Shown one piece after another: positions 1 through 14,679 of a DNA stretch of 64,000 nt. The stretch is from Diphasiastrum complanatum (lineage: Eukaryota > Streptophyta > Lycopodiopsida > Lycopodiales > Lycopodiaceae), in the NCBI GenBank assembly GCA_029204225.1, contig CM055096.1, positions 36,450,954-36,514,953 of the forward strand. The letters are read 5' to 3'. Position numbers and translations under genes: made by a program. A model generated the notes under the pieces. The model did not search any database. It was not told the origin of the DNA and saw only the letters and a list, made by a program, of their open reading frames with translations. Each line of letters begins with the position of its first letter. Positions within the stretch are counted from its first letter, which is position 1.

Positions 1-2176
1 AAGTCAAAAAAGGAAGAATCGAAAATATCTTTTAACTCAATTAACTGGGAATATTGCTATTCCAGAGTTAAACCGATAAAAGCACAGTACCAGGAACCAA
101 AAATTCCCACTAACTGGGTACTTGCCTGGAGAACTAATCCACTACCATTATTTTGTCAAGATCGGTTCAGAAAAATTCAAACCGATTGATACAGCTTGAC
201 ACAAAAACAACAATATTGAGTTTTCAAAACTAGGCTTATAGTTGACTGACAAGTTGATAAGGCCTCAATCATGCATATTGCTCTTGGAGAAGAAGAAAAA
301 TTAAATTTCTCCTGCCAAGACCGGGAAACAATATCCAAAAACCAAGGTTCTAGCATTGACAACCAAGCACCAAGAAACCGAAATTTATCTTACTGGGTGC
401 TGGTAACTTAAATTCACCGAGTCGATTTTGCAACCCATTTTGGAATCAATTATCAAGTTACCGATCGTCAAGCCCATAGAAAACCTCAATCAACCGGCAT
501 GCAAAAGCATCGATACGGACGTTCATGCAATTCAACCAACTGCCGTCCTACTCCATTCAACAGAATCAACTAAGCACCAAAAACCATGCAAAAGCCAAAA
601 GCCTAGTCCCACATGCAAAAACCCTAATAGGTTATGCAAAAACCAAGGGGAGGCCAGCTGCATCAGCCGCCATCAGCATCGTGGGAGAAAAGGCTACCTG
701 AAGCGAGAGAGAGAGAAGAAGATAGCCCGCAGGCAGGGACTACACACATCGTGCATCACTCAGCCCTCTTCAGCGCTACAGCAACTCGCTTTCAGACCCA
801 TTTCGAGCTCCACAAAACAAGACAATGATTCATCATCACAAAAAACAGATTACCAGGAGAGCGAGAGAGAGATTTAGCAGGCTCGCGCCCCATTCTGGGC
901 CATCTGCCATCCCATCTCAGTTCGTTTTGCCACAGTTGCCTCTGCTACAAAAAAAATCAGTCATCTCTTTCCTCCTTGCAGTCGCTCTTCCTTCTGAATT
1001 TAGAAGTATGCAGGTTCGCGACTCTTCACACGAGTAAGAGAGAGTTTATTTCAAGCAGAAACAGAGAAAGATCATGCCATGCAGCTATTTTCAACTACCG
1101 AGAACCCTCTTTCTTCGCTAAGAGAATAGACAGAAAGGTGCGCCCCTCTGATTGCCATCAGTGAGTTGCCTGAGCTGATCCTTTGCAGAATCAATATCCA
1201 AAAGGAATCCATCAGCTTTACAGCTGTTTCAACCAGGAAGCTGATCAATCCAAGCAACACTGACAGCCAATAGCTCAGCTAATCAAGGCAATCACGGGTT
1301 TCCTTAATGCCCTCATTCAGAACAGTTTATGCTTTGAAAAAGCGTCCAATAGCCGCTCAACTCATCTACCAGTCAGGGTGTTCAACACCTCATTTCAATC
1401 ATCTATCCAGTACCCAGAAAAGGTGATAAACACACCTTTGTACTGCTGATATTTTTGCAGGAACTCTAGTTCAGATACTCAGAACTGACTCTCATTCATG
1501 CATTAATCCCAAAAGGAAATGATTGAACCAATCTGGCAGAAACAACTGAAACAGGGTTCTACTGCATGCAATCCTTAATCCAAATCCTTATCTGTTTTTT
1601 CTAGAAGAACGACAATTTCCAAATCCATTCCATGTTTACAGTTTTTCAGTTTGCATAAAATACAAGAGGATTAGTTTTACAAAACCAGAAATCCTCACAT
1701 GCAACCAAAAAATTCAAGATTTCCTGTAACAATCTGTTTATTTATGCAGGATAAATCGATTCCTCATCAATCCATCAATAAACATCTTGCTGCCAAATCT
1801 GAATCAAACTGTCCAAAACATTATGGACTTATGCAATCATTCATCTAAAAAGAAACAGATTTAAAACAAGAAAGTGGATCTATTCAAGCAGATCGTCAAC
1901 TTCAAATGGAAATTTTTCCAAGGCTTCAGAAAATAAGAATGAATTCCTCACTAATTGACAGCATCTCTAACAAAATCAAACAAGGAGAAGTGCACTCTAC
2001 CACCAAGTTTGAAAAGCATGCTTCCAACAAGAATTAGTAAATCCAAACCCAATTTTCCTTGAAAAAGACAGCACTCCAGCTAGGATGTGAATCCAAGTGC
2101 GTTCCAATTCCGATTTGATGTAAAACTTCTCTCCATCCCATCCAAAAACTGCATCTTAGCCGGGCTCTGATACCAA
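1..2176 (-). mobile_element. Internal region of LTR retrotransposon F, partial, non-coding
   Basis: This stretch lies inside an LTR element whose LTR is at 2177-2665. A primer-binding site next to that LTR places the interior on this side, read on the minus strand. I find no gag or pol domain in either strand; all open frames are short. It may be a large non-coding (LARD-type) element or a decayed one. The second LTR is outside the window, so the left limit is unknown. No ASA exon is visible here. Confidence 0.5.
2164..2175 (-). other. Primer-binding site of element F
   Basis: Read on the minus strand this is TGGTATCAGAGC, the complement of the initiator methionine tRNA 3' end used by many plant LTR elements. 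It lies one base inside the LTR, which fixes the element's orientation as minus. Confidence 0.75.
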
Positions 2177-2665
2177 TGTAAAGACCACTAGGGAAAACCC
2201 CTAAGATGAGGATAGGAAAACACAAGAGAGACTGTGGAGCAAAACCACCCAACCAATCCTAGATCCCTCTTGGAGAAGCCTCCTGGATCTAGCCCCCAAG
2301 CCATGCCAATGTGACAGCAAGAGGAGAAGAGCTCATCAGGTAACCTAGACCAAGTCGTCGACAGGATAATCTCTACCTCAATATATAGAGAGTAGGATCC
2401 AGCGCATGAGCACATGCAATCCCCATGCAGGTCAACTATAAATAGGTCACAGCTCTACATGCATACCTCCTGCCTATAACAGTCACACGCACATGCACTA
2501 CTCCATATGTCTCAATTAGAGTGTTTGGGTCCTCTCAAGGTCATTAGTCACCAACATGCCTTGACTTGGAATAAAATCTAGGCATGACCAATAATCTCGA
2601 ACAGTGGAGGGCCGGTCTACCATATTAGGACTATTCCAGGTCCTTAACCGAATATGGCCGTAACA
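2177..2665 (-). repeat. LTR of element F (489 bp)
   Basis: The block starts TGTAAAGACC and ends GGCCGTAACA, so it has TG...CA ends on both strands. It is followed on the left by a primer-binding site and on the right by the interrupted ORF1 of a LINE. The LINE reading frame runs into the LTR at 2665/2666, so the element inserted into the LINE. The first five bases after it are GGTAT, the candidate target duplication; the partner is outside the window. Confidence 0.75.
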
Positions 2666-3142
2666 GGTATGATGCTGTTCCACTTGACTTTCAAGTTGTT
2701 GGATCTTAGCTGGTGAATGAGAGGAAGCTTCGATTTTGACAGCTGCAACTTCTTTCTTGAGATCATCGATAGACGAATCTAGTTTTTGAACGTGAGATTG
2801 AACAGCTTGGATCATAGCTTCAAGAGAAAGAAGCTTTTTTTGATGGTCGTTGAGATATTCATAGGAACGTAACTGATCTGCACGAATGACGGAGATCATA
2901 AAGGCTAGAGGCAGAAGTGATTCCTCTGTTGGGGTATTCGGGGTCAAAGGATCGGCTATGATGGATTCACTACTAGCCAGCATAGGATCTGACGGAGATA
3001 TAGGGATTGCAACTGGAATAGAAGGTGAAGGTGAAGGTGAAGGTGGGTCTGAAATGGATGAAGAAGACGATGAGGCAGATGAAGAAGATGATGATGAAGC
3101 AGTGTTGGAGGGAAGGGAAAAAGCCCCTTTACGGCGAGGCAT
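2666..3142 (-). pseudogene. LINE ORF1 N-terminal part
   Basis: ORF1 begins MPRRKGAFSLPS at 3142. It has a Ser-rich stretch, a Pro/Ser repeat, the family motif IPISPSDPML, then DQLRSYEYLNDH and a heptad-like coiled coil (KKLLSLEAMIQAVQSHV) ending near VEQHHT. The same order occurs in the LINE copies at 32633 ([22 protein letters not shown]) and 57946. This is the RNA-binding, trimerising protein type of L1-like elements; the RRM-like domain seen in other copies would follow but is removed by the LTR insertion at 2666. Sequence past 2666 in the same frame is LTR, not ORF1. Confidence 0.7.
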
Positions 3143-3149
3143 CTCAGCG

Positions 3150-3569
3150 ATGCACTGAGGGAAACAGTGTTCAGCGCTCAGAGAGTATGGAGCAGCCTCA
3201 GGACAACAAAGTCGTTTAGGAGGGCGATGGAGCAGGTAGCCAGGAGGGCGATGGAGCAGCCTCAGTGATGGAGGAGATATCCAGGATCAGCGATGCACTG
3301 AGGGAAACAATGCGATTCAGCGCTTAGAGAGTATGGAGCAGCTTCAGGACAGCGAGGGTCAGTCGTGTAGGAGGGCGATGGAGCAGGTAGCCAGGAGGGC
3401 GATGGAGCAGCCTTAGCGATGGAGCAGATAGCCAGGAGGGCAGCCTCAACGTTGGAGCATCCTCAGCGATGGAGCAGATAGCCAGGAGGGCAGCCTCAAC
3501 GATGGAGCAGGTAGCCAGGAGGGCGATGGAGCATCCTCAGCGAGGGAGCAGCCTCAGCGCCACCATAGC

Positions 3570-3572
<3 letters not shown>
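3150..3572 (-). repeat. Repeated 5' leader of LINE copy 1
   Basis: Short imperfect units built on GATGGAGCAG, TAGCCAGGAGGGC and CCTCAGCGATGG recur at least six times, and a longer block is itself duplicated (around 3159 and 3290). Repeated leaders upstream of ORF1 act as promoters in many L1-type elements; here that role is inferred from position only. Confidence 0.65.

Positions 3573-3650
<78 letters not shown>
3573..3650. repeat. (GA)39 microsatellite between LINE copies 1 and 2
   Basis: A perfect dinucleotide run of 78 bp. On the minus strand it is the (TC)n tail of LINE copy 2 and abuts the 5' end of copy 1. It is followed by three AAAG-type units at the tail end. Confidence 0.95.
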
Positions 3651-3655
<5 letters not shown>

Positions 3656-3680
3656 AAGAAAATGTATTATTGTCTGTTGA

Positions 3681-3694
3681 GTGCCCAAGGGCAC
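3681..3694 (-). other. 3'-terminal hairpin of LINE copy 2
   Basis: GTGCCC-AA-GGGCAC, a perfect 6-bp stem, about 30 bases before the (TC)n tail. The same position in other copies forms a stem with different bases. Confidence 0.7.
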
Positions 3695-3991
3695 ATAAGA
3701 CAGAATGAATAAGTACATGTCTCGTAGGATTACTGTCCATGTCGGACAACATAATAAAAAACACTAGTCTAAATGGAAAAGACAAAATAGAACTCTCTCG
3801 AGCTAGGAAAAGACATAGCCAATATAGAATCATAAAATGCATAAACAGAGTAGATACACAAGAGCTTAACCTCCAACTCTGAAGAGGGTACAGGTGCAAG
3901 AGCTTAACCGCCTGCTCTGCTGAGGAAAGCAAAAGCATAAATATCAATCTCGAAAAAAGCATCTGATACCCATAGCAGCTGTGGGCTGTGA

Positions 3992-4318
3992 TCAAGGAGC
4001 TCTGGTAGCTCTAGAGGCGCACGTAGATCTGGCAAGAGGTGGTGGCTGAGCACGCTGGGCCTTCGCCCTCACCGGTATGACTGCCTCATCAGTAGGGACA
4101 AGGCCAGGTATGACAAGGAAGGGCCAACCCGTCAGAGCCTTGGAGCTGCTCTTGATGGTTCTTCCTCTAATTCTGAGCAATTACTCCTTCACTTTCACCT
4201 GAGGCTCATCACTCAGCTGCAGCGACGCTTCTCTGACATCGCATTCCACAGAAGAGAATCCGGGCTTCAAGACATGGATCCGCAATCCTGGATCGTAAGC
4301 AAATGCAAGTTTATTTCC
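3992..4318 (-). pseudogene. Non-LINE coding fragment carried in LINE copy 2
   Basis: Reading minus from about 4318, one frame stays open for about 100 codons apart from a single in-frame TAA: GNKLAFAYDPGLRIHVLKPG, then about 24 more residues ending QVKVKE, stop, LLRIRGRTIKSSSKALTG and on to RATRAP at 3992. The composition looks protein-like and it matches no APE, RT or ORF1 region of the other copies. It may be a piece of a host mRNA picked up during retrotransposition. I do not recognise the protein. Confidence 0.4.
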
Positions 4319-4599
4319 GTGATTGCTCTTCTAAGCAATATCTGAGCGTTGGCTTTCAACTTAAGCACTAGTTCAGAGCACAGTGTGAGCATCCCCTCAT
4401 CGCTGCTCCCTGAAGGTGTTTTGGTGCTGTCAATCGCTTATTCATGCTTTCATCATCAGCGGCACTCGTGTATCAGAAAGTGTCTTATTCCGATTTTCTA
4501 CCAGAAATGTTGGAAACACGAACTGCCTCGCTACAAGAAGTACAGAAAACTCAATCTATGCTTCCAGAATTGCATCGATCCATGCTGAGAAGGATCAGA

Positions 4600-7716
<3,117 letters not shown>

Positions 7717-7742
7717 GAATAGAATATATTAATGTCTATAGA

Positions 7743-7756
7743 GTGCCCTTGGGCAC
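7743..7756 (-). other. 3'-terminal hairpin of LINE copy 4
   Basis: GTGCCC-TT-GGGCAC, a perfect 6-bp stem about 30 bases before the TC tail. Confidence 0.7.
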
Positions 7757-7910
7757 ATAAGACAAAGAAAAAGTACATCAGAAAGAAGCAGTGTTTATGT
7801 CGGACTTATTTCTATCAGTTGAAACCAAAAACAGAGATAAACTGGAAATAAAAACCAAAGCTTAACCTCCAGCTATGGTGAGGGTACAAAAGCAATAGCT
7901 TAACCACCAG

Positions 7911-9296
7911 CTACGCGGAGGAATAAAACTCACCAACTGAGAGAGAAAAACTGTGTGATCTGGTGTGAGGCACATGGTGGCCTCTGGTGCATGTGAATTT
8001 GCAAACGCGAGACGTCACTCCAAGTGTCTCTAGATAAACCTGGGCACCATGTCTTTGCTGAACACAGTGAAACTGGAGAAACAGTTGAAGAAAAGAGGCG
8101 ACAACGTGTGTCCGGGTCATGCACGCAATGGTGGAAAACCTCTCCATCTGAACAAGAGCAAAGCGCCCCTTGCGGAGCCTAGCCAATGCAGCTGGTCTAA
8201 AAGAAAGCAATGGACCAGAGAAGAGAACACCCAGGTATGTGTAAGGCGCCACTATCTCTAGAAGCTGTCCATGAAAATAGAACATAGTGTTTCTCATATG
8301 CTGCCTGTTGGTGTTAAACACCATAACCTTAGTCTTACCAATGTTCACCATCAGCCCCCATATCTGACAGAAAGTATACGAGGCATCCAGATGTTGCTGA
8401 AGTCCTGCAGCTGAATCAAAGAGTAGAACCACATAATCTGCATAAAGAAGGATAGGGATAATAATATCTGCTAGAGGACAGCCATCTCCACCTTTTTCCC
8501 GAATGATCCACTCAAGGTCGTCAATGTATAGAGCAAATAGGGTGGGTGATAAGGGGCACCCTTGCTTTACTCCGACCTTACTATGAATAGATGAAGATCA
8601 TCCATCTCCATCACGGAATCGGGCCAAAACTCTCTCATATAATGTGATGATAGCAACAATGACTTCCTGTGAGAAACGAAGGGATGCCAAATGCTGGAGC
8701 AGCAAGTGTCTCGGAACCAAATCAAATGCTTTGTGGAAGTCCACAAAGCAGCAATAGGCTCTCTGTTTCCTGAACTTCACCGCCTCAATAATACACCTCA
8801 GTATGAAGATCTGGTCTGTTGTGGAATAGCCTGCTCTAAAACCTGCCTATCCCATAGCATATAACTCCTCTGTCTCCGCATGAGAGCTGATGATAGACTG
8901 CATAACCGAACCATAGAGCTTAGCCATAGTGTGACTGATCATAATAGTACGATAGTTGTCTACATTCAGAGGATCACCAGCCTTAAGTATAGGGTGCAAC
9001 AAGTTAGTACGCCAAGGTGTGGGAAGGCCAAAAATAACAGATTGGTTAAAAACGTAGGAGATGTATGGAGCAACAATATGGGCAATAGGTTTTAGAAAGT
9101 CCATACTTAGAGAGTCAACATCAATGACATTATGGTTTTGACCATTTTTTATGGCGTTTTCAATCATGGACAGAGTGAAAAGGGTGAATTCTGAAGGTCG
9201 CAGTGAGAGAGAGATGGAAGGAGAGTCAACTGTATAAAGTTTTGCAGCATAGTCAATCCAAGATTCAATGGCAATAGGAGCTGGCATACATATCAT
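7911..9296 (-). pseudogene. LINE ORF2 fragment (RT)
   Basis: Pieces at 9296-8847, 8780-8598 and 8432-7911 cover the linker (PIAIESWIDYAAKLYTVDS), RT block NVDNYRTIMISHTMAKLYGS, AYCCFVDFHKAFDLVPRH and the active-site region. The YADD box reads YADY, so a catalytic aspartate is lost, and stops and frameshifts separate the pieces. The C-terminal CCHC-like region is not seen; sequence after about 8000 is scrambled. A dead copy. Confidence 0.8.
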
Positions 9297-9545
9297 TGAT
9301 ATGTAGTATGTACATTAAGTTTTCATACATTGTGGTGGCATTGCACAATGCATACTATTACTTGTTAATAGCAGCTAGCTATTTATGTTTAATCATGAAT
9401 CATGATTGTAATTTGTCAATTTTCAAATGATCATTCATCATTGAAATTTGCCATGAAATTTGAATTACGATCTCGGATCTATCATCTTGTCTTGTCACGT
9501 GTGCAACACTGCAATGTGGGTCGTGACTTGTCACCTTTGAACTAG

Positions 9546-10609
9546 GTATGGTTGCACCATCATGTCCGATGGTTGGAGCGATACGAGGAGGCGCCACATA
9601 TTGAATATCCTGGTGTCTTTGTGCATGGGGACGATGTTTCTCAGATCCATCGACACCTTTGGGGAGGCAATCACGGGCGAGTACATGTTCTCACACAGTC
9701 GAGCTGCCATTGAGGAGGTTGGACCACAACACGTTGTACAGGTATTTATATTATACTTATTACAATTTACTATAATGTTAAATGGTAATTTGTAAATGTT
9801 AATGTTGAATGTTCATTGTCCAATGGCGATTGATTTTAACAATGTATTATGATTCACTAAGCACTTGAGTCATGCACATTGCATTGTATGGTTGTGTAGG
9901 TGGTCACAGATAATGCATCAAATTGCGTCTCCGTGGGTAGGCTCGTTAATGAGATCTACCTGCACATCTTTTGGACACCTTGTGCTGCACACTGCTTGGA
10001 CTTGTTGGTCGAGGATGTGGCCAACATTCCATGGATTGCGGAGGCGGTGCGTATCGCACGGTTCTCGGTGAGATTCGTCACCAAGAAGCCCAGGGTCCTG
10101 GCCATGTTAAGGAGACAGTCCACCTTGGATGTCTTGAGACCTGCCCCCACCAGATATGCAAGTTGCAAGTTGCAACTCAAATTTGAATGCGCTGCTGTTG
10201 GTAAGCATTTACTGTTTAGTAGTTACTAGTAACTAAGTAATGGCTATTGTAGTTTGTAAATTTGCGAGCACTCAGCACTGAATGTTCAATGTTCAATGTA
10301 GTATGTACCTACTGGTAACAACTTGTCACTTATGCCCTGTGCAGGTTTGCATTTATATTCTTTGTCCTGGAACGACTGTTGAAAGTTCATCAGGGCTTGA
10401 GGCAGATGGTTGTTGCCGTTGAGTGGGCGCAGTGGGGGCCATCACAGCAGCCCAAGAGTAAGAGATTCGAGCGGACCGTTATGTATTTTCATCATTTTGG
10501 GATGAAGCTCAATCCATTGTGGTGGGCCTACAGCCTATCTACACTGTCCTGGGCCTTATAGATCGAGAGGGCTGCACATTGGGCCTCTTGTACGAGTTCA
10601 TGGATAGGC
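9546..10609 (+). pseudogene. hAT-1 transposase, N-terminal and DUF659 exons
   Basis: Three exons with GT/AG borders. The first (9546-9741) reads YGCTIMSDGWSDTRRRHILN, the start of the DUF659 catalytic core, and ends VVQ. The second (9900-10200) begins VVTDNASNCVSVG, with the TDNA(S)N motif typical of this hAT branch, then FWTPCAAHCLDLLVED and VTKKPRVLAMLRRQSTLDVL. The third (10345-10609) has ERLLKVHQGLRQMV, a frameshift near 10490, then FSSFWDEAQSIVVGLQPIY and GLIDREGCTLGLLYEFMDR. It stops where gypsy A is inserted. hAT transposases bind and cut terminal repeats in the nucleus; this copy cannot, because of the frameshift and insertion. Confidence 0.8.
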
Positions 10610-10614
10610 TGGGC

Positions 10615-11673
10615 TTTTACAAGTAGAGGTGAGGAAGTCTTCCAAATCCAAGGTAGAGCCTCCAAATGTCCTCCAAGCTCCAAGATGTTCCCTAACTCCA
10701 AGCTAGGATGCCTCCACCTGCAAGTAAGGATCTGCAAGCCTCCAAGGATCTCTCCTCCACCTGTGTCCCTACTCTTAAACACAAAGATAGATGACAAGCT
10801 GGCCTCAAGTATTCACAACCCAACCATAGCTAGATCCAAGCTCCAAGCAAGACCTTTCTAGCACCCCCTTGCTAACCATAAACAAATCACAAGCATACCA
10901 CAACAGACTATAGCATACTCAAGATCCAAACCCTACTTATGTACCATACCATAAGCAAGATCCAAACCCTAAGCATACTACACACCAGAAAGTACTCTAC
11001 ACACTAGTAGCAACACTAGAGCATAAGCAAAGCAAGCAAGAGAGATCTCTCCTCCCCCCAATGGGCGCCCTACTACCCTCATATAGATGGCCCATGGACC
11101 CATCGAATGAGAGAGAGAGAAGCCTAGGGGAGTTAAAGAACCTCCAAGAACTTCCATAGGCTTATGGAAAGTCAAGAGACTCCTTCCATAACCTATGACT
11201 CTTTGAATGCCTTTCTTGTTTGAGTTGGGAACTTATTGGACCCATTGGAAGTGCGCCCTCCTACTAGGTCCCAATGCCCAAGTTGTGCATGTATACTTTG
11301 TTCCTAGACCATTAAAGTGATATGGTTCAAGGTTGAGGCCCAAGGTTTAGAAAGAAAAATAGTCATCCAATGACTTTCTAACACCTCTCTAGGTTCCATA
11401 CCTCCATCCAAGGCATAGACACCTACCTGCCCTTAACCAAGGACACTAGCACCTTAATCTAAGGCACCTACTGTTAATCCTAAGGTTACCCCTTATCCAA
11501 GGGTCACGTGACTCCATACCTCCGACCAAGGTATAAACACTTGCTTGCCCTTATCCAAAGGCACATACCTTTAATCCTAAGGGTAACCCTTATCCAAGGG
11601 TAACTTGCCATTTAGCCCCCAACACTGGACCAATAGGGGTTTGAAGTACTGCTAGTTACATAGGTATGTAGCA
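10615..11673 (-). repeat. 3' LTR of gypsy A (1059 bp)
   Basis: Pairs with 25282-26364. Both begin TTTTACAAGTAGAGGTGAGG on the plus strand and end near TAGGTATGTA(A/G)CA. On the coding strand the LTR begins TG and ends AAAA, not CA. It contains many short palindromic units such as CCTTATCCAAGG and CCTTAATCCTAAGG between about 11390 and 11610. The two LTRs differ by scattered substitutions and by an indel of roughly 26 bp near 11098/25768. Confidence 0.9.
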
Positions 11674-11686
11674 TTCCTTCCCCCTA
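11674..11686 (-). other. Polypurine tract of gypsy A
   Basis: On the minus strand TTTAGGGGGAAGGAA runs directly into the LTR, the expected plus-strand primer. Confidence 0.7.
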
Positions 11687-11827
11687 AACTTAAATTTTTC
11701 CTTGTAGGGAAAAATTTGGAAAATTCTTTTGGAGATCAGCCTCCTTTTCCCAGGTATCCTCCTCTTCTGATTTGCCCCTCCACTTGACTAAAAATTCCCG
11801 AAGCACTCTACTCCGTAGAGTCCTTTG

Positions 11828-12634
11828 CTAGCTATTAACAATCGCCTCAGGTTCAGGTGGTCCACTCACGGACTCATCACGAAGAAGTTCCACTAGATCT
11901 TCCACAGGGACCAGGGTCTCCCCAAGCCCCAACGAGGGTTTCAACTTATTAACGTGGAAAATAGGATGAATTCCAACGTTAGCTGGAAGATCTAGTTTGT
12001 ATGCGACCTTGTTTATCACTTGGATAACCTTAAAAGGACCGCAATACCTGGGTGCCAACTTTGCACACTTAATAATTTTTAAGCCCCTAGAGTGACTAGG
12101 GACTCTCAAAAACACCCAGTCGTTGACCATGAATACCTTGTGCTTCCGAGATAGATCAGCATAGTGCCTTGCCCTATTTTGGGCACTTCTTATGCTATCT
12201 TTAGCCAGCTGTAACATTTCTTGCATATTCGCAAGGAAATCAGCTGCGGCTTGCACCCGTAGGTTTTTCATGTCAACACTCATTGGTGATCGAGGTTGAA
12301 AACCATACATAAGCATGAAAGGGCTGAATCCGGTCCCTGAATGTTTTGCATGGTTATATGCAAATTCCACCAGTGGAAGATATTGTTCCCAATCAGACTC
12401 TCGATGGCCCACATATGCTCGAAGCATATCCTCCATCGTCTGATTGGTCCTTTCCGTTTGACCGTCTGATTGCGGATGATCTGTAGAACTCATACTTAAA
12501 GTTGTTTCCAACTTTTCAAATACTGCTTGCCAAAAACTCCCAGTGAATTTTGGGTCACGATCACTGACAATATCGCAAGGCAGCCCGTATAGTCGAAAAA
12601 GCTTCTCAACAAACAGATGAGCTAGTTTTGAGGA
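11828..12634 (-). pseudogene. Gypsy A integrase, C-terminal half
   Basis: About 268 codons stay open. From about 12634 the frame reads SKLAHLFVEKLFRLYGLPCD, IVSDRDPKFTGSFW (second catalytic Asp), TDHPQSDGQTERTNQTMEDM (catalytic Glu region), ending in the beta-barrel domain (APRYCGPFKVIQVINKVAY) and HPIFHVNKLKPS. The HHCC finger and first catalytic Asp are missing: upstream of 12634 the frame is unrelated sequence. There is no chromodomain. A fragment, not a working integrase. Confidence 0.85.
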
Positions 12635-12933
12635 AGCTCGAGGAAGATGTCCGAAGGCACAACGAAAGGCATCAGAAGCAAGACGCAGGCATTGCAGAGA
12701 TGCTGCGACAGACTCAACAGAGAAATCCGGAACCAGAGCCACCTGCCCCTGCTGTGGCCCCTGCCCCCGTTGTCGAGCTGGATTTGGATGAGCAGATTGG
12801 AATGAACTTCACACGACGACAGCTCATCATGGTCAGGGAAAGGGCGGCACGTCGTCGGGCTAACCAGGAGGCAGAGCGAGAGCGACAGAACAATGCACCT
12901 GACAAGGGCGAGGAGTCAGTGGACGATCCGTAG
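12600..12933 (+). pseudogene. Unrecognised plus-strand coding fragment
   Basis: A frame open from about 12600 to a TAG at 12931 encodes a charged helical protein: LEEDVRRHNERHQKQDAG, a Pro/Ala spacer (PEPEPPAPAVAPAPVVELD), then FTRRQLIMVRERAARRRANQ and an acidic end. The Arg/Ala helix could bind nucleic acid. I do not recognise the family. It begins at the broken edge of the gypsy A integrase, so its N-terminus is lost. It could be the tail of another transposon ORF. Confidence 0.4.
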
Positions 12934-13440
12934 GAATGTTTGGAATAGATAGGGTCTAGCCGTATGTGGCTGACTGTTGTTATGTAATTTTCGGCAGTAG
13001 ATGAGGCAACATTTAGTGTCTAACATAGTGTAAAGAACAGCCCCAGCCGTATATGGCGGGATACGTATTGTTATTTTGATACATCTGTTAAATTAATGTA
13101 CAATGTGTTTTTTGTGCAACGCGTGCCTAGTGTAATGCAATGTAATGTATGTGTTTATGAAATGCTATCAGGGGGGTGTATTTCTGTGAAGTGCATCTGC
13201 TATCAATCTCTGCAGTTGAAACTAATTGAAAATACGATTCACACACGCACATATAATTCTAAATAAAATTGAAAACAGAGCATCACATTTACAAATCGAC
13301 AAATACACAATGTGCAGCAAATAAAGTACGTCCAACACTGTATATAATATGTAAAATGGTCTGAATACAGTGTTCGACCATCTGGCCGCCAAACATGGAA
13401 CATGATATCAATCTGCTAAAAATAAAATAACAGAGCTACA
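12934..13440. other. AT-rich spacer between the unknown ORF and hAT-4
   Basis: No coding or RNA gene seen. It holds two imperfect copies of AGCCGTATGTGGC-type sequence (near 12959 and 13047) and looks like untranslated or transposon-end sequence. Confidence 0.4.
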
Positions 13441-13858
13441 ATCAATGCTCTGCCTCTGACTCAGACGAATGCTCCGGAGACAACTCAGGGCCCTGAGCTG
13501 ACTCTCGCAACCGATATCTATGCCTGTCTGGAACTGGCATGGGCTGTGTATCCGAGGAGGACTCATCATCCACATCCTCCCAATCTGCCTCTGCATCAGC
13601 CCCCAAGCAAGCCAAACCAACTAGACCTGCTCCAACTGAATGTGACTGTGTATCTCTAGCTGTACCTGGAGCCCTGCGAGGTCGTCCTCTCTTCCCTGGC
13701 TGTTTCTGTGCTCTGCCTTTCTTGTTCGGTGCACCCTTGGGCCTTCCTGGTCTCTTGCGGAGCTGTCAATGCCTCATCACCCCCATGCAAATCACCTGGC
13801 TGGCTAGGCTGTGCCCAAGCTGAGGCCAGCTGGGATAGGGAAGCTGGAGAGGGGTATC
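13441..13858 (-). pseudogene. hAT-4 transposase C-terminus, distal part
   Basis: Continues the reading frame that ends at 19688, once chromovirus B is set aside. It reads RYPSPASLSQLASAWAQPSQ, then a basic stretch, and ends in an acidic tail with ELSPEHSSESEAEH before TGA at 13441. A Ser/Asp/Glu-rich tail is also present at the C-terminus of hAT-1, hAT-2 and hAT-3. Confidence 0.55.
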
Positions 13859-14216
13859 TGTTACGAGCTCGTAACCAGTGCCGAACCCTAGAGAACACAG
13901 ATAGGTCAGATACCACAGTCAGGGTCGTGTCCAGTGTACATGACCAACAGGGCAAGACAGTGTGAGTAGTGTGCCCCAGCACGGTCCATAGCCATGGCGA
14001 GCCTACCACAGCCTAGGGACCCTATCAGCAGGATAGGGCTCCCAGTTGGGTCCCGACGTGCAGTCGGCCACGTCAGTGCCACGTGGCCGACACTTGGCAG
14101 TAGCATGCTACCAGTCCTCATACTGGGCTAGGAGGGGCTTACTCTATATCAGGGAGTAGGCAAGGTTGGGTGGATTAGTTAGTGTTTGCCCTACTGTGGT
14201 GTTAGGACTTATTACA
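13859..14216 (+). repeat. 5' LTR of chromovirus B (358 bp)
   Basis: Begins TGTTACGAGCTCGTAACC and ends GGACTTATTACA. The first 18 bases hold a GTTACGAGCTCGTAAC palindrome. The pair is at 19333-19687. Confidence 0.95.
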
Positions 14217-14217
14217 C

Positions 14218-14230
14218 TGGTATCAGAGCC
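14218..14230 (+). other. Primer-binding site of chromovirus B
   Basis: TGGTATCAGAGCC, complementary to initiator methionine tRNA, one base after the LTR. Confidence 0.9.
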
Positions 14231-14679
14231 ATCTCCATCCTAGGGAGTTGAGGAGCAGCAGTAGAGAAAGCTATCAGAAGATAGGAAGTGTTTCTCATAT
14301 TCTCAGAGAGGAATAGAGGAGGAGGATCGCTGTAGATGCAGCCTTCAAACCTTTGAAATTCACTGAGAAATTATAGTAGTAAGGAGTCAGATTCCATGTA
14401 CAGGTAACTCGCTGGAAGGGCAGCTATCCATCGCTGATTTCAGAGACCTTTTTGCAGATTTCCAGCGGAAATAGCCACCTCCTATTCAGATTTCTCAGAG
14501 CCATAGGTCTGAAAGCAGTGGAGGAAGAGCTGAAAGGGCTTTTCTTGATTCTCTCTGTGGAAGTACAGTCCTCAAAAACAGCTAAGTCATCTTTCCTTTT
14601 CCTTGTATAGTTGTAAATTAGTCTTTTAGACTTTTTTTTTTCCTTCAGAAGTTAATGTAGCTCTCTTTCAGTTCCGAAG

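Larger units (their letters stand above)
2666..3572 (-). mobile_element. LINE copy 1 (5' part), (TC)n-associated family
   Basis: This is the 5' end of a minus-strand non-LTR retrotransposon: a repeated 5' leader (3150-3572) and the first part of ORF1. Its 5' end directly abuts a (GA)39 tract, so its sense strand reads (TC)n and then the element. It is cut at 2666 by LTR element F, and the remainder would lie left of the window. It is the last member of an array of four LINEs in the same orientation. Confidence 0.75.

Noticed and set aside
177-1260. Small open frames at the left edge
   Set aside because: All under 150 codons, without motifs or coding bias, inside the non-coding interior of element F.
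2164-2175. Methionine tRNA gene fragment
   Set aside because: The 12-base GCTCTGATACCA match is a retroelement primer-binding site next to an LTR; no cloverleaf follows. Same for 25269 and 57232.
3150-3572. CRISPR-like spaced repeats
   Set aside because: Units are irregular, imperfect and lie in a LINE leader in a eukaryotic genome.
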